Below, in pieces: positions 52,880-64,000 of a DNA stretch of 64,000 nt. The notes beneath the pieces were generated by a model that saw nothing but the letters and a program-made list of their open reading frames with translations, did no database searches and was not told the DNA's origin. Position 1 is the first letter of the stretch, and every line of letters starts with the position of its first letter. The DNA is from Ascaris suum (taxonomy: Eukaryota > Nematoda > Chromadorea > Rhabditida > Ascarididae): contig CM024189.1 in assembly GCA_013433145.1 (NCBI GenBank), forward strand, positions 1,736,001 to 1,800,000, in the 5' to 3' direction. The position numbers and the translations under genes are program-made.

Positions 52880-53098
52880 TGCGCTTCGCTCCAGGAGTTG
52901 GAAAGATTGGTTGAGGAGCCCACAAGTGCTGCTAGTGAAAATATGAAAGTATGCATACATATCGAATTTGCCAAAGCTTTTGATTCTGTACTTGCTCGCT
53001 CCCTCATCAACAAATTCGGATCATGCGGGCACATATGGTAAACTCTCCATCTGGATTACTACTTTAATCGCCGAAAGAAGTTTCAGTTAAGATCGTAA
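52880..53098 (+). pseudogene. decayed non-LTR retrotransposon reverse transcriptase fragment
   Basis: One frame reads KVCIHIEFAKAFDSVLARSL, matching the reverse transcriptase block around the family motif (I/V)YLDFxKAFDxV of LINE elements. It is then broken by TAA at 53039-53041 and resumes in the same frame as LHLDYYFNRRKKFQLR, like the usual W...YLxNRxQxV block, before another stop at 53096. The YxDD region is not recognisable. One of the catalytic Asp positions of the first block has become Glu (IEF for LDF). This is a dead fragment; flanking sequence from about 52.2 kb may belong to the same element. Confidence 0.6.
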
Positions 53099-55975
53099 GC
53101 ACCTATTCGGACAGGATGATCGCCTTTAGCGGAATTTCTCGATAAAGATTTTTGCACCACTTCCTCTCGCATCAGCCAAAACCTTCCTCATTTCTTTCCC
53201 ACAAGCGTCGAGGTTAAGCTACGATTATCAACGTAGTCCATACGGTTATCGACTTTTCAATGAATATTTTCAGGAAACACAATCTCTTAGAATGTTTGAA
53301 TATTGTTCTTTTATTGCTAAAGTCTACAGGATATTAATGGCTGAAATTCCGAAATATACGATAATTATGACGGTCATTTTCATTAACGCTCAGGAATTGC
53401 ACATTTTTGAGCATTCCAAAAAAAAAAGCGCACAAAATTGGAATTCATATGCGATTAGAATTTCTGTATTCAGCATCTCTGAATTGGTTAAAATAGCTCA
53501 GTTTGAACGTTTCAAAATTCTTTAGATCAGCGGTAACGTGCATAACATCGCTGATGCGGACATTTCACATTGTTCGTGCTATTGTGCTGTAACATTTTCA
53601 CTGGAGGCTGCAATAGGAACAACTCTCGAAAAGTCACAGTCTTGGCGTATCTTTGACAATTCGTTTAATATAGACATCGCGGCTGAAGCCCAAGATGCAT
53701 ATTTTTGCTAAATGCAGTTGCATGCTATGTTAAAGGCACGTAGTAAAAAAAAAAATTTTAATAACTGCTTACAAAGAGGGGGTATTCCTTTCATGGCTAG
53801 TGAGTGGCAACTGTGATAAGGCTGTTCAAATGAAAGCCAAAACGACCTTTCTGGGAACTTCTATTTTTTCCATTTTGACAGTGGTAATGTTATACCAGGT
53901 TCAATCGTAATTTCGCACTCTATGAGAATTTATATCAAAGGTGTGGGAGAGCAATCGCACAAGTTTTTTTCCCACTCGAAAATCCAGTCATTCTGAAGTA
54001 TTGGTGTTGTAACCGTTCAGCATTAGCACCACAATAGTCGAAAGTATTGTCACAATATATGTGAAGATTAAGATGCATGTCATTATCATATTCCCTCATA
54101 GGTTGTACTACGAAAATAATACTGCTGCATATGTGAGCTTTTACAACGCTAAAATCGCTTCACAAAAATTGAATCACCACAAGTTCAAAGAATTATTGAT
54201 GCGATTAAAGCTTTATAGCACTGAAATGATCAGCATTTAATGGTAAGCAATTGTGTGTTATACAATTGTCACATAGTTCTATATTATTTCTACACTAATA
54301 TGCCGCAAAAATTTTATTGAAATTACAATAGTGAATTTATTGTATATAGCAGATAAATCAGAGTCTTTTTTTTTTGCGGTAGAGAGTTTCAATTGTTTTG
54401 CGATTATTCTATTTTATCCCATATGAATTAGATGATATGAATTGGCTTTCTTATGAATATATTTACTGTTATTTTGTAATTAATAAAATATTTATGAATT
54501 CGTAATTGCTTCGATGAAGTCGAAAAGTAAGAAGTGAATCGTTCGCTTATGGTCGGCAATCGGTATATTTTATCGCAAAATAAGTGACGATCAAAATTCT
54601 TCATTTTAATTGTTGACATTTGTGCTATAAAATGCTCCTTCTTTGGTGTTGATGCATGTACTCAGAAGTGGTTTTTCTTTTGCAACGCTTCGATAAAGGA
54701 GTTATGATAGTTGTAAAGCTCCTATAGATATAGCGAATAGTTGTTCCATGCTGATAATTGTATTTTTGCGAATTCTTTAAGAACTTTTAATTGCTTTGAA
54801 AAATAATATTGGCTCATAGAGAGTTTCTTTCGAGAAATTTATTTTGTTGCAAGAAATTCGTAATCATTAATCAAACATCATAAGATGCCGAATACGTGCA
54901 TTTGCAATAGTTTAGCGTCACCATAACACTATTTTATGCCATCTGAGTAATACCTTTAAAAAAAAAATAAAAAAAGATAGAAAACGTGAGAGAAATGAAA
55001 TGCATTTTTGGGCAATAAGATGCTCTTATCATTGATTGTTGTGATCTTTGAAGCGTACATAAAAATAGAAAAAAAACACATCGACAGTATAATCACCTTT
55101 ATACAGCATTTTTTTTTGACTAGTATTCATTCGACAATAAAACAAATCTTAAAAGGTTATGAGATTTATGATCGGAGAACATAATGACGATATCAGTTGT
55201 ACCATTTATAATGCGCCGCACATAGCATCGAAACAAATACTCCTTCTTAGAGAAGGTTCCATCTATAACCGTAAACGCGATTTATGCGTTATTTCATATT
55301 TCAGGCTTAATGCAACATTCGCCTATTCCACTTATAATTTAATTTAAAATTAAATATAGGTGGGCATCGAATATGGCCTTTTTCTTATTTCCGCATATAT
55401 CTTTTTCAGTTCTCTTCTTCAATTTTTTTTTTTTTTTTTTGCATTTCATTTTCCAATTTTAGCTTTTTGAACCTATTTTCACATTCATTTTCGTTTCCGT
55501 AATTGAGCATCTTTTACTAGTTTATATGCTTCTGGTATATTTATTTGCAATTTTAAAGAGTCCTCCACCTTCGGCACCTCTCGCCTTTCTTATGTTCTCC
55601 TCGACATCACTCATAGAAAAAATTTACCAGAATAACACAACATTTCGTCCTAGCATTTGGGCAAATAATTGTAGTCATGAAATTTCTTCTTATAAATGTG
55701 TATTGGGCAAACATAGCCCTTTATTTTGAATTTGAACTCATATTGTCATCGACTTCAACGAAGAAGTGGTGGCTGGAGTTCAGCCTGAGACTGACTGCAA
55801 GATAGTCGAGTTCGAAACTCGAATTATATTCCACATCAAGAGCGAAATCGTTTCCTTCCTTCAAATCGTTGTAGTATTACTTGCGTAATTTCCAATAAGA
55901 AAATCTCTCTTTGCGTGATATTTTTTGTTGTTTAAGATTAATACTGCTCTGAGGGGGGAAGAGATAGCTGGAGTA

Positions 55976-55985
55976 GGGGGGGGGG
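55976..55985 (+). repeat. G-run
   Basis: A run of ten G within a G/A-rich stretch upstream of the GH31 gene; no other feature. Confidence 0.7.
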
Positions 55986-56801
55986 TGAAGGCGGGTTAAG
56001 TGTGTGGCCCTCTACCCCTAGGCAAACTATTCACCTCATTCAGCCGTCTATGCACATAACGTGCGCTCAAATATCAGTTTCAAGTGGACTGTTTCAGATA
56101 TTCGGACCGATGTTATTACCTTCGCTTCTCAGATTGCTCTTTTTCGTTGTGATATGTTCAGAAATTATTCGCACTAATGATGCTCTAAGGTATTAAATAC
56201 ACATTTGAAGTAAATAAATTAATCCGACATTTATTGTGCGCCATCTAAGCTTTAAGTGATAGGTGATCACTTTGACGAATGAATATAAACATTAAAAAAT
56301 TTAGCTTTTTCGAAGGTTTTATTATTGCAGATTATGTCTGATTGCGCTAAGATCAAAATGTTTTAGAGAAAACATCATGACAGAGAGTTTTATTTTTTCT
56401 GAGTTGCTTCAGATCGATGTGAGAAAGAAAAACGCTGAGAGAAGAAAGAGCAAAGGGTAAACGAGGGATGAAATAGTGAAGGTGGGGGAATCTCAGTGAA
56501 CGCTTCAATGTTTGCATAACGAAAGAGTCGATCTTATACGCTAGGCTTTTAGGGTACTCTTTATTTCAATCGTTAGATGTTGTTAGTATGCGCTACGCAA
56601 GCTGTTCAACATAAAAACGGACACTGAAATTCGTTTTTTGGATGCCATCTGCAGCGCTGCTTTCAGTTCTTTTCTATCTCAGTGCTAATATTAGCGCGAA
56701 ACGAAGAAGGGTTCTCACAAGAAGAGAGCTACAAACAAATAGATATTATTATTGTTATATAATTTAGCTCTATGTAAATTAGAATAATCACTGATTTGAA
56801 G

Positions 56802-59800
56802 GGCCGTAAATGATGGCGTATTGAATCGTATCGATTGTCATCCAGAACCGGGTGCCAGTGCAAATTCATGCACTCAACGAAGATGCACATGGGATTCGAC
56901 ACACAATAATGTAAGCAAATGCAAAAAGCAGATTCTATTTCAATGTCAGTGGTGTCAATCGCTAGCAATCTACTTCCCCCTTTACGCTGTTCATCTCTCG
57001 GCCCCCATTAAATGTTTACTTCCTCAGTATGATGTCTATAAGGTTTATAACGAGTGTTACATTCTGCACGATAAAAAAAAAAATGAATGCATTCGGAGTT
57101 TTAAAATTTCAAACACTTGAATCGAGTTAGAGGTAGAGATATACTTTTTAATACCTTGAACTATTATTGGATGTTATGCCATTAGAGTGAGGGGAATATA
57201 CTGATAATTTTGTTAAATAAAGAAATGCCGCTGCTTATGATCAGAACTATTTATAAAATATCAAGCGCCGTTACTATATTCTCATTTGGCTTTTGAATTT
57301 CATAGATGGGCAGTTTAATTTGATACGTGTGATCGTCTAGTCTTAAGCATAAATGAGCGTTTTTTTTTTCCCCTCCAACAAAACTGAAAATAGTTTTTTC
57401 TTGTCGGACGAATGAGTCGACAATCAATTAAGCAATCCTTCTATAGACTGATTTACCAATTTTTTTCTTCTATTAATACCACGGTAATTACCATCCATCA
57501 CAAAAAGGGGAAATATTAGCAGCGGTCGTTAGCTGCAAAATAAATCACTACCGGGGTTGTAGCTTCTTTCTGCTTAATTCTTGTATTTCTTATTGCAGGT
57601 TGATGGGATACCTTATTGTTACTTTGTGGACTCAACCGGTTATACGTTAGATAAAGATGATGTAACGTTGAATCCAGCAGCCAATAATTATAACCCTTAT
57701 TACCCCTCTATACCCATCAAACTTCAAGCAAACACACTCGACTCAGTTCTCAATGTGAAACTCTATGTGGATGGAAGGTCTGCCTATTCTTGTTTCATTC
57801 AGTAAATTGTTGAATGAATAATTAGCTCTAGAACACCTTAAATAATCGAAAAATTTGGGTTTTGTTCTTGCTTTAGGATTTTGAGTTGTTCTCTAAATAG
57901 TTTGATGTCCTCTAAACATAGCGGACAGACCTTTTTTGACGTTATCTTCGCCAGGATAGTTTCCACACACGGTCGTCAATCTGTCCTTGTTCAGTTTTAT
58001 TGAGCGATCGAAGATTAACAAGGTACATTGAAATCAGTGCAGATAAGCAACAGAGAAGCACAGAGACACACAAACATATTTGTCACATGGATGGACATTC
58101 TTTTACAATACATGACAACTGTTGACTCTTAAAGAAGGCATGTCTCTTATCTTTTACACCGATTAAGTCGCAGGATGAAGCTGTAAAAGTGGTAATAAAA
58201 TGCTTCTAATGAATCAACTGTACTTGCCGCAGCAGCAAAAAGCTTTTTTTTTTCAGATATGAGCCTTATATAGAGTTTCCTAGAGAGGTCGAAAAATCGA
58301 GCGAACGACTCATTTTCCAGAACAACACACTTGGCCCAGGAGGCACATTTGCATTCACGGTGATGAGATCATCCGATGGCACTAACCTATGGGATACTTC
58401 CATTGGTTTGTCGTAGTTCTCTACTGCCAATTACAACTCACTGGTTTCATGAAGAAACTTTTCAGCAATCCTTGCACTTAGCTTGTCTTCAACAAAATAT
58501 CCAAACCGGTCGACGCTGACAACTTTCAATGAGTTCATTAAAGTTTTTTTTTTTTTTTTCGGAGCTCAACGTAGCCTTCAAAACTAAGAGTATGTTTATA
58601 TATAAAACTTTTTGTTTGTAGGCGGTCTTCTTTTCGGCGATCAGTACATTCAAATAGCGACCTATTTGCCGTCAAAGAACATCTACGGTTTCGGTGATAA
58701 CATCCACAGAAACCTTCGAGTAAGTTGTCGCTAGTAAGTATTAATTAACAATCTTCTATTCTTGGTGCGATGACCAGTATTGTACTTACAGAGGAGCTAT
58801 TTGTCTAATACAACAGTACTGCACAAAATGATTAAATGATGAGGAGAAGAGAATGGTCGCGGAGTTTTCAACAGTGAAGTCTCTTGCAACTATTAACTCG
58901 AAGAAACAATTATATTCCTTCAAATTCCTCCCTTTTCGCTCCCTACCCTATGCCCCCCTTCCTCATGTCCCCTCCCCTTTCCGTCTCATTCTCCCTCCCC
59001 TACGCAGAAAAGCGGAAAGACACATTGAATTGATGTCGGGCGCCACGAAAGAAAAACTGGCGTAAATGGGCTACATATGCACAGGTACCTACGTGTACGC
59101 GCGTATCGAGCAGTGTATTGGTTTAAGAAAACGGTAATCACCGTTCAGTTTATAAAAAGAAAATAAATTAGGAGCCGACCATGAATGTAGCTAAGAAAAA
59201 GAAAAGTGCTAGACGGATAATATAAAGCAAAAATGTGCAGGGAATTGCAAAATAAATAGCGATAGGAGCCATACGGCTGAGCAATAATCATAGGGTTTTC
59301 GAGGCATCTGAAATTCTATCGGAGATTCAAGTCTCGTAAACGACAGTCGAATCTGCTTCCGTCCGATACAACTTCAAACTGAAGCCAATTCCAAAGAGAG
59401 CCATGGCGTCAATGTACGAGGTTTTCGAAGCGACTCAGAAGCCCTTCATGCAAGTTAGCATGCACCACTCATGCATTTTCACGAGCGTGATTTCATGATC
59501 TGATATTTTCAGCATAATATGGATCGTTACACGAATTGGCCGATGTTTACGCGTGATGCTGCACCGGATTCATACTCGGCGTTGAGTACAAGAAACATCT
59601 ATGGTGTCCATCCCTTTTATATGGTAGTCGAGGACAGTGGAAAAGCGCACGGCGTACTCATTCTGAATAGCAATGCACAGGTCAGTGAAAATGTCAACAA
59701 TTTATTAAGGTGACGAAGTGACCGGTGAGCATGGCGTGATGATGAATTCTTGTCAATCTTTTGTAGCCAAAGGATGTAAACACCAACTCATGTGGGAGAA

Positions 59801-62800
59801 GTGTGCCCAAGGGTGTTCGGCAATGATTAAGAAATCCTACTGCCTGCGTGCGAATCTTCTGCACATTTTTATTGCAAATTCCCCAACTTTTGCATTTAAG
59901 GGAAATGCCCTTTACATCGTTTAAAGAAAGCAGCTAAAAATGGCTGCATGCATAAAATTGTTCTGCCTACCTTCTAGCTTTGAATTTCTTTCATTAAAAG
60001 CACATGAATCGTTAGAATTTCGGAGCGGAAAAGGAAGAGGAAGTTAGCTGTATTCAAGCAAAGGAATCGAGTAAGTGGAAGATGAGAACTCTCAAGGAAG
60101 GAATTATATTGATAAAGATGTAAGCATAGCAAAACGAAAAAAAAAGTTTATGAGTTTATTAATGAGGGAAAATTCTTTGCATCTTCTCAATAATTGAATA
60201 GAATTTCGAGGAGAGCTAACTGAAAATTCAAAAATAGTAATTTCTTAGAGATGATCACATTTGAGGACTTCCACTTCAATGTGTTACAGCGACCTACATT
60301 ACCCTTCTCGTTCTTTGCTAAATCAGCGATTGAAATCACAGTTATTTTTAGTGATCAAAGAACACAAAAAATCAAGAGGCCCGTACCAGTTGTCCAATTT
60401 CTCCCATTGGATGCTCACCTTTACTTCTGGAAACCACATATCCTGGAAGTGGTGCGGTAAAGGGGTAACGTTTTTGGTGCAGCGTTTAGTTGGAAAGTGA
60501 TCATTTGGGACTTGGAAGAAGAATGAAGGCTTAAAAGGAGAATCGGGACTTGAAAAAGAAAGAGAACCTGAAAGAAGAATGGGAATTAAGAGGAGAATCG
60601 AACAAATAAAAATCCAAAGGAAAATAAAATAAACAATTGCGTGCTGATTATAAACAATTATCATATGATTTATAATCGCTATGATGGAAAAGATCAGAGG
60701 AAGTTGCCACCGATTAAGCACGGCAAATTTTTCATTGTATTTAGGAAGTCGTGCTTGGACCAGCACCACATCTTGTTTATCGCACCATTGGTGGAAATAT
60801 CGATCTATATTTCTTCCCAGGACCAAAACCCGACGACGTGATACGTCAGTACCATATCTTCATTGGAAAACCATTTCTGCCGGCATATTGGGGCTTCGGT
60901 TTCCAGGTATCTATATAAAATTCCATGAGTCCGCCAGTGAGTTTATTTGCCATGAATGGCCGACCGAATATTAGAAATAATCAAAATCTGTCGATATTAA
61001 AATGTTGAGACGTTAAAGTTAGCCATATTGCAGTTGTGTCATTAGTGTAAACGACTTTTCTTAAGTGTCATATCCTCTTCCAGGCTTAACACTGAAACCA
61101 GAAACAATAAAATCATTAACAAAGGGCTTGCAAGCCAACAGTCATTCTATGCTATACGATTAGCTTCACAGTGCAAAAAGAAGCAAAAAAAAGCAATGAA
61201 AAATGGTCATTGCATGAATCATTTCCTGACTGAACAACAAAACATCAACAAAAAATAGTTCCAATATTGTCGCATTGTCGAAAGGGCAAAAATAACGTTG
61301 CACGCTCCAACTCATAGACATGCCGAAATATATGTAACGTTTATTATGATGACCTTGTCGTTGTAGCTGAGTCGATGGAGCTACCCGAGCTACGGTGATA
61401 TGGTCAATGCTGTTAATCGTACTCGTACTGCAGGCGTTCCTCTGGATATGGTGGTCGCCGATATCGACTATATGGAACGCTATAAAATTTTCACATTGGT
61501 ACGTTGTTATACTTAGCAATCTATGATGGGAAGTTCATAATGATTTGTTGCAAATATGATGATGTGAAATTATTCACTAGTTGTTCGAATAAGAAATTCA
61601 ACTACGTGATATATGGAGTCCGACTCCGAGGAAACGTCCTCGTGAAGAGATTCTTGGCAATTTCATTGAAGAATTTAGGATTTTGAGCATAAACAATAAG
61701 CTGCGTTATGACGAACAATAAGTGTTGAATAGAGATTTTAAGTTAGTTTCAAACAGTGACGCAGCTCTTTACCTGTACAATCGCTAATTAAGCGATCGAT
61801 AGGCGGAAGTTTGAGAATCCACTCCAGATTAATTCAATTTAGGGTTGGACAGAGCTACCTAAATTCGTAACTGAGCTTCACAATGATGGTATAAGGCTTA
61901 CGATTATTATTGATCCTGGAGTTCAAGTGAACTATAAAACCTTCGAAAGAGCAATGGAAAAGGTGAGCGGAAAATGTTTTTTTTTTGCTTGAGTAGAAAA
62001 TATTCTATTCATTGCCACATGGTGGCGCTAGAAAAGGCATATTTCAAAAGTGAATCAATTTAATGAAATATTTTTGAAGTCCATAAGATAGGAATCACAA
62101 CAAATGCTTAGTAGAACAGTGAAGACAGAAAAAAAAAGAAACTCTTACAACTATTAGATTTGCAAATTATGCGAAATAGGGCACTCAACTTGTTGAAAAT
62201 TAAATTTGCGATTCAATTTAAATATTTATGCAAATTTAGTATGTTGACTAGAATTTCAAACAGATACAAAAAAAAAAGCAATCATACGAATGAAAAATGC
62301 ATTGCTAAAATATAATAATAAATTATCGATAACGAAAGAGTGAACATCATGAAAAATTTTTAATGAATAGAATTCTCTCTAATTGCTCATAAAAAGAAAA
62401 ATTCACTTAATGATGAGTGATCAACCATCTTTCACCATTTAGAAATTCTAGCATATAATCAGCCGATTCTTTGAATCGTTCTATGAAGATAAAATCAGAA
62501 GGACTTCTAACGATGCGTTTCATTTCATGAGAATTTATGTGCTAATGATAGATGCAAAGTAAGCCTCTAAAGAAAAAAAATTCTCTCCTTTTGAGCTGAA
62601 ATAGAGCGAATATTTTAGAATTTAGCCTAACTAAAAAATTTTATATTGTTTTGCTTGTATATTTAGGGCGCACGTTTCGTCGAATGGCCAAGCGCCGAGC
62701 ATGTGCAACCTGTTAATGCGTTGTATCCCTTGACGAATAACACGTTGCTCATGTTGGGCAACGTCTGGCCAGACAACAACACCGCTATGCCTGATTTCAT

Positions 62801-62861
62801 GGATCCATCTGGCAACACGACGAAGTGGTGGATTGAGGAATTTAGGCTCTTCCATGAACAG
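56802..62861 (+). CDS. glycoside hydrolase family 31 alpha-glucosidase with trefoil module (partial: 5' and 3' exons missing)
   Basis: Exons: 56802-56910, 57599-57777, 58257-58405, 58622-58719, 59513-59680, 60745-60906, 61367-61498, 61843-61962, 62667-62861, all phase-consistent. The order matches maltase/sucrase/acid glucosidase-type GH31 enzymes, which release glucose from alpha-1,4/1,6 glucans. The first exon and start of the second form a P-type trefoil (RIDCHPEPGASANSCTQRRC then GIPYCYF). A GH31 N-terminal beta-sandwich follows (SKNIYGFGDNIHRNL, YTNWPMFTRDAAPDSY, GVHPFYMVVEDSGKAHGVL), then the start of the catalytic barrel (GKPFLPAYWGFGFQ, LSRWSYPSYGDM, VVADIDYMERYKIFT, TIIIDPGVQ, PDFMDPSGNTTKWW). 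The nucleophile motif WxDMNE should come next but lies beyond the window. The first visible exon begins in phase 2, so there is at least one upstream exon, expected to carry a signal or anchor. The gut or lysosome are the usual sites for such enzymes. Gene identity is secure; choice among nematode aagr paralogues is not. Confidence 0.93.
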
Positions 62862-64000
62862 GTAATGTTCTCTGCCAACGTTTCCTAATCCACGGGAAAT
62901 CATCCGTTTGCAGCAAGTGCTGTAAGATACGCGGAGATCTTTTGGTGGCTGTTCAAAAAATGTACAGAAAGCTGAAAATAAAGTTCTTAGAAAGTTTCCA
63001 TAGATATGTTCATTTTAATGTGATAATGTCGTACTGAGTAATCAAAAATATAGTTTTTTGAAACAATCTATCAGACCATTCACCTCATTAAAAGGCCTAA
63101 GAAGATAAGAAGATGCATGCAATTTTGATTGTATTTATAGAAGAGCATTCTGTTGTGCTAATGTTAGTTCTACTCTGATTGTTGGCGTTATGTGTTGATC
63201 ATTCTTGTCGCATGAAGTGCGCATTAGAACTGACGGAAATTAAGCAAAAAATCGCTCGCTCACGTTTGGCAATATTAGACAAACAGCACAACAAGAATGG
63301 CGGAAACATCCGCATTAGGCCAGTGACAGAGCCATTCGCACGGCAAATAGAAGATTGGGCATTGGTTCGCAGCCATATGCGCATAGGGTTTTCATCAGTC
63401 GTTTTAGCCATCTGCATGAACTATTCCAAAAAAAAAAATTGCTTGTAACACAAGACATTAACCATATCTCTGCAAGCGTTTCCGCAACATTCATGAGCAC
63501 AAAACTAACAATTTGCTTTCCCGATACTTTTTCATTTCTTCACCAATAACGAAATATTTGTGAAAAAAAAAAGCTCTCGAACAGACACAACTAGAGGCAT
63601 AATAGTTGAACACTGCTAATAGATAGAGTTGGAATAAATTTTCGAAAACGAACGAATCCATGTCGTACTAAAAATACAGCAAATGATGAAAACATATGCA
63701 ACTGGACCCCAATGTATGTTATATGCATAATAAAAACTACATAACAGCAAAAAACAGTGCTCAGTAATAAAATCTTATCACAATAAGCGACCGGTTGTTT
63801 AAAATTTCTGAACAAAAAAAAACGATACGGGAACATTTTCAACCGTCGTGATAAGCTGGACGAAAGCAGGAGAAAGGAGGCCGACTGATATGTAATTCAT
63901 GCAGCAGTGCAATGAAAGTTTCTGATTGTGATTTCCTTGACTAAAGCAACGTTGCGCGGCCGTCCTCATCTTGAACAAGGCTGTGCTTTTCCTGATTATT
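62862..64000. other. intron of the GH31 gene reaching the right edge
   Basis: No exon with the GH31 nucleophile motif was found in these 1.1 kb, and the open stretches present do not match the family. The next exon is presumably beyond 64000. Confidence 0.6.

Larger units (their letters stand above)
49860..56801. other. 6.9 kb spacer between divergently oriented UBA3 and GH31 genes
   Basis: It should contain the promoter of UBA3 on the left and the unseen first exon(s) and promoter of the GH31 gene on the right. It also holds an AT-rich block with an AAT microsatellite (50990-51069) and a retroelement relic (52880-53098). No initiating exon with signal peptide that joins the trefoil exon in phase was found with confidence. 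Confidence 0.5.

Noticed and set aside
55767..55830. tRNA-like hairpins with perfect TCGAG-TTCGAAA-CTCGA T-arm and GGCT...AGCC D-arm
   Set aside because: Acceptor and anticodon stems do not pair and spacing between arms is too short, so no tRNA gene is called; an old pseudogene remains possible.
60323..60826. 167-codon open frame on -, the longest open frame in the window
   Set aside because: It overlaps a genuine GH31 exon on + (60745-60906) and its intron, and the peptide is low-complexity hydrophobic sequence; a shadow.
1..64000. CRISPR arrays, operon-type ribosome binding sites, rRNA, spliced-leader RNA
   Set aside because: None found. The spliced-intron gene structures are eukaryotic, and no sequence matching the nematode SL1 leader was seen in the window.

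Overview
The window looks like nuclear DNA from a nematode, most likely a parasitic species with long introns (a strongylid or hookworm-like worm is my guess, not shown). The evidence is: short exons with strong TTTTCAG/TTTAG-type acceptors and GTAAG/GTATG-type donors; acceptor-like AGs 5 to 50 nt upstream of five start codons, as expected for spliced-leader trans-splicing; introns of 0.2-1.4 kb; and AT-rich spacers. Almost all single-frame open stretches are chance or intron. The genes had to be built by joining exons whose phases agree.

Layout. (1) 384-2071, + strand: Sec61 beta, two exons, 90 aa. (2) 7452-19826, + strand: NOP2/NSUN1-type rRNA cytosine-5 methyltransferase, 19 exons, 694 aa, preceded by a 4-codon upstream ORF. 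(3) 26625-32902, + strand: an apolipoprotein-L-like protein of about 350 aa. Its C-terminal half is assembled from a row of 54-63 nt phase-0 micro-exons, each coding a Gly/Ala-rich 18-21 residue unit. One exon carries what looks like a 2-nt GC insertion, and an alternative terminal exon with its own polyadenylation signal sits between the micro-exons. (4) 33706-35429, - strand: a 157 aa secreted protein of no recognised family, 5 exons. (5) 40082-49841, - strand: UBA3 (NEDD8-activating E1 catalytic subunit, RFL-1 in C. elegans), 12 clear exons plus a doubtful last one. (6) 56802 to beyond the right edge, + strand: a glycoside hydrolase family 31 alpha-glucosidase with a P-type trefoil module; its first exon(s) and the catalytic-acid exons are not visible.

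Spacers hold simple repeats (an AAT microsatellite, G/C homopolymer runs, two degenerate minisatellites), a decayed non-LTR reverse transcriptase fragment, a tRNA/SINE-like remnant, a GC-rich block next to a TATA-like motif, and a minus-strand stretch that reads like decayed or unannotated coding sequence. The genes do not form one pathway: they are housekeeping functions (ER translocation, ribosome biogenesis, neddylation), a digestive or lysosomal-type glucosidase, and two lineage-restricted proteins. The ApoL-like gene is the most unusual item.
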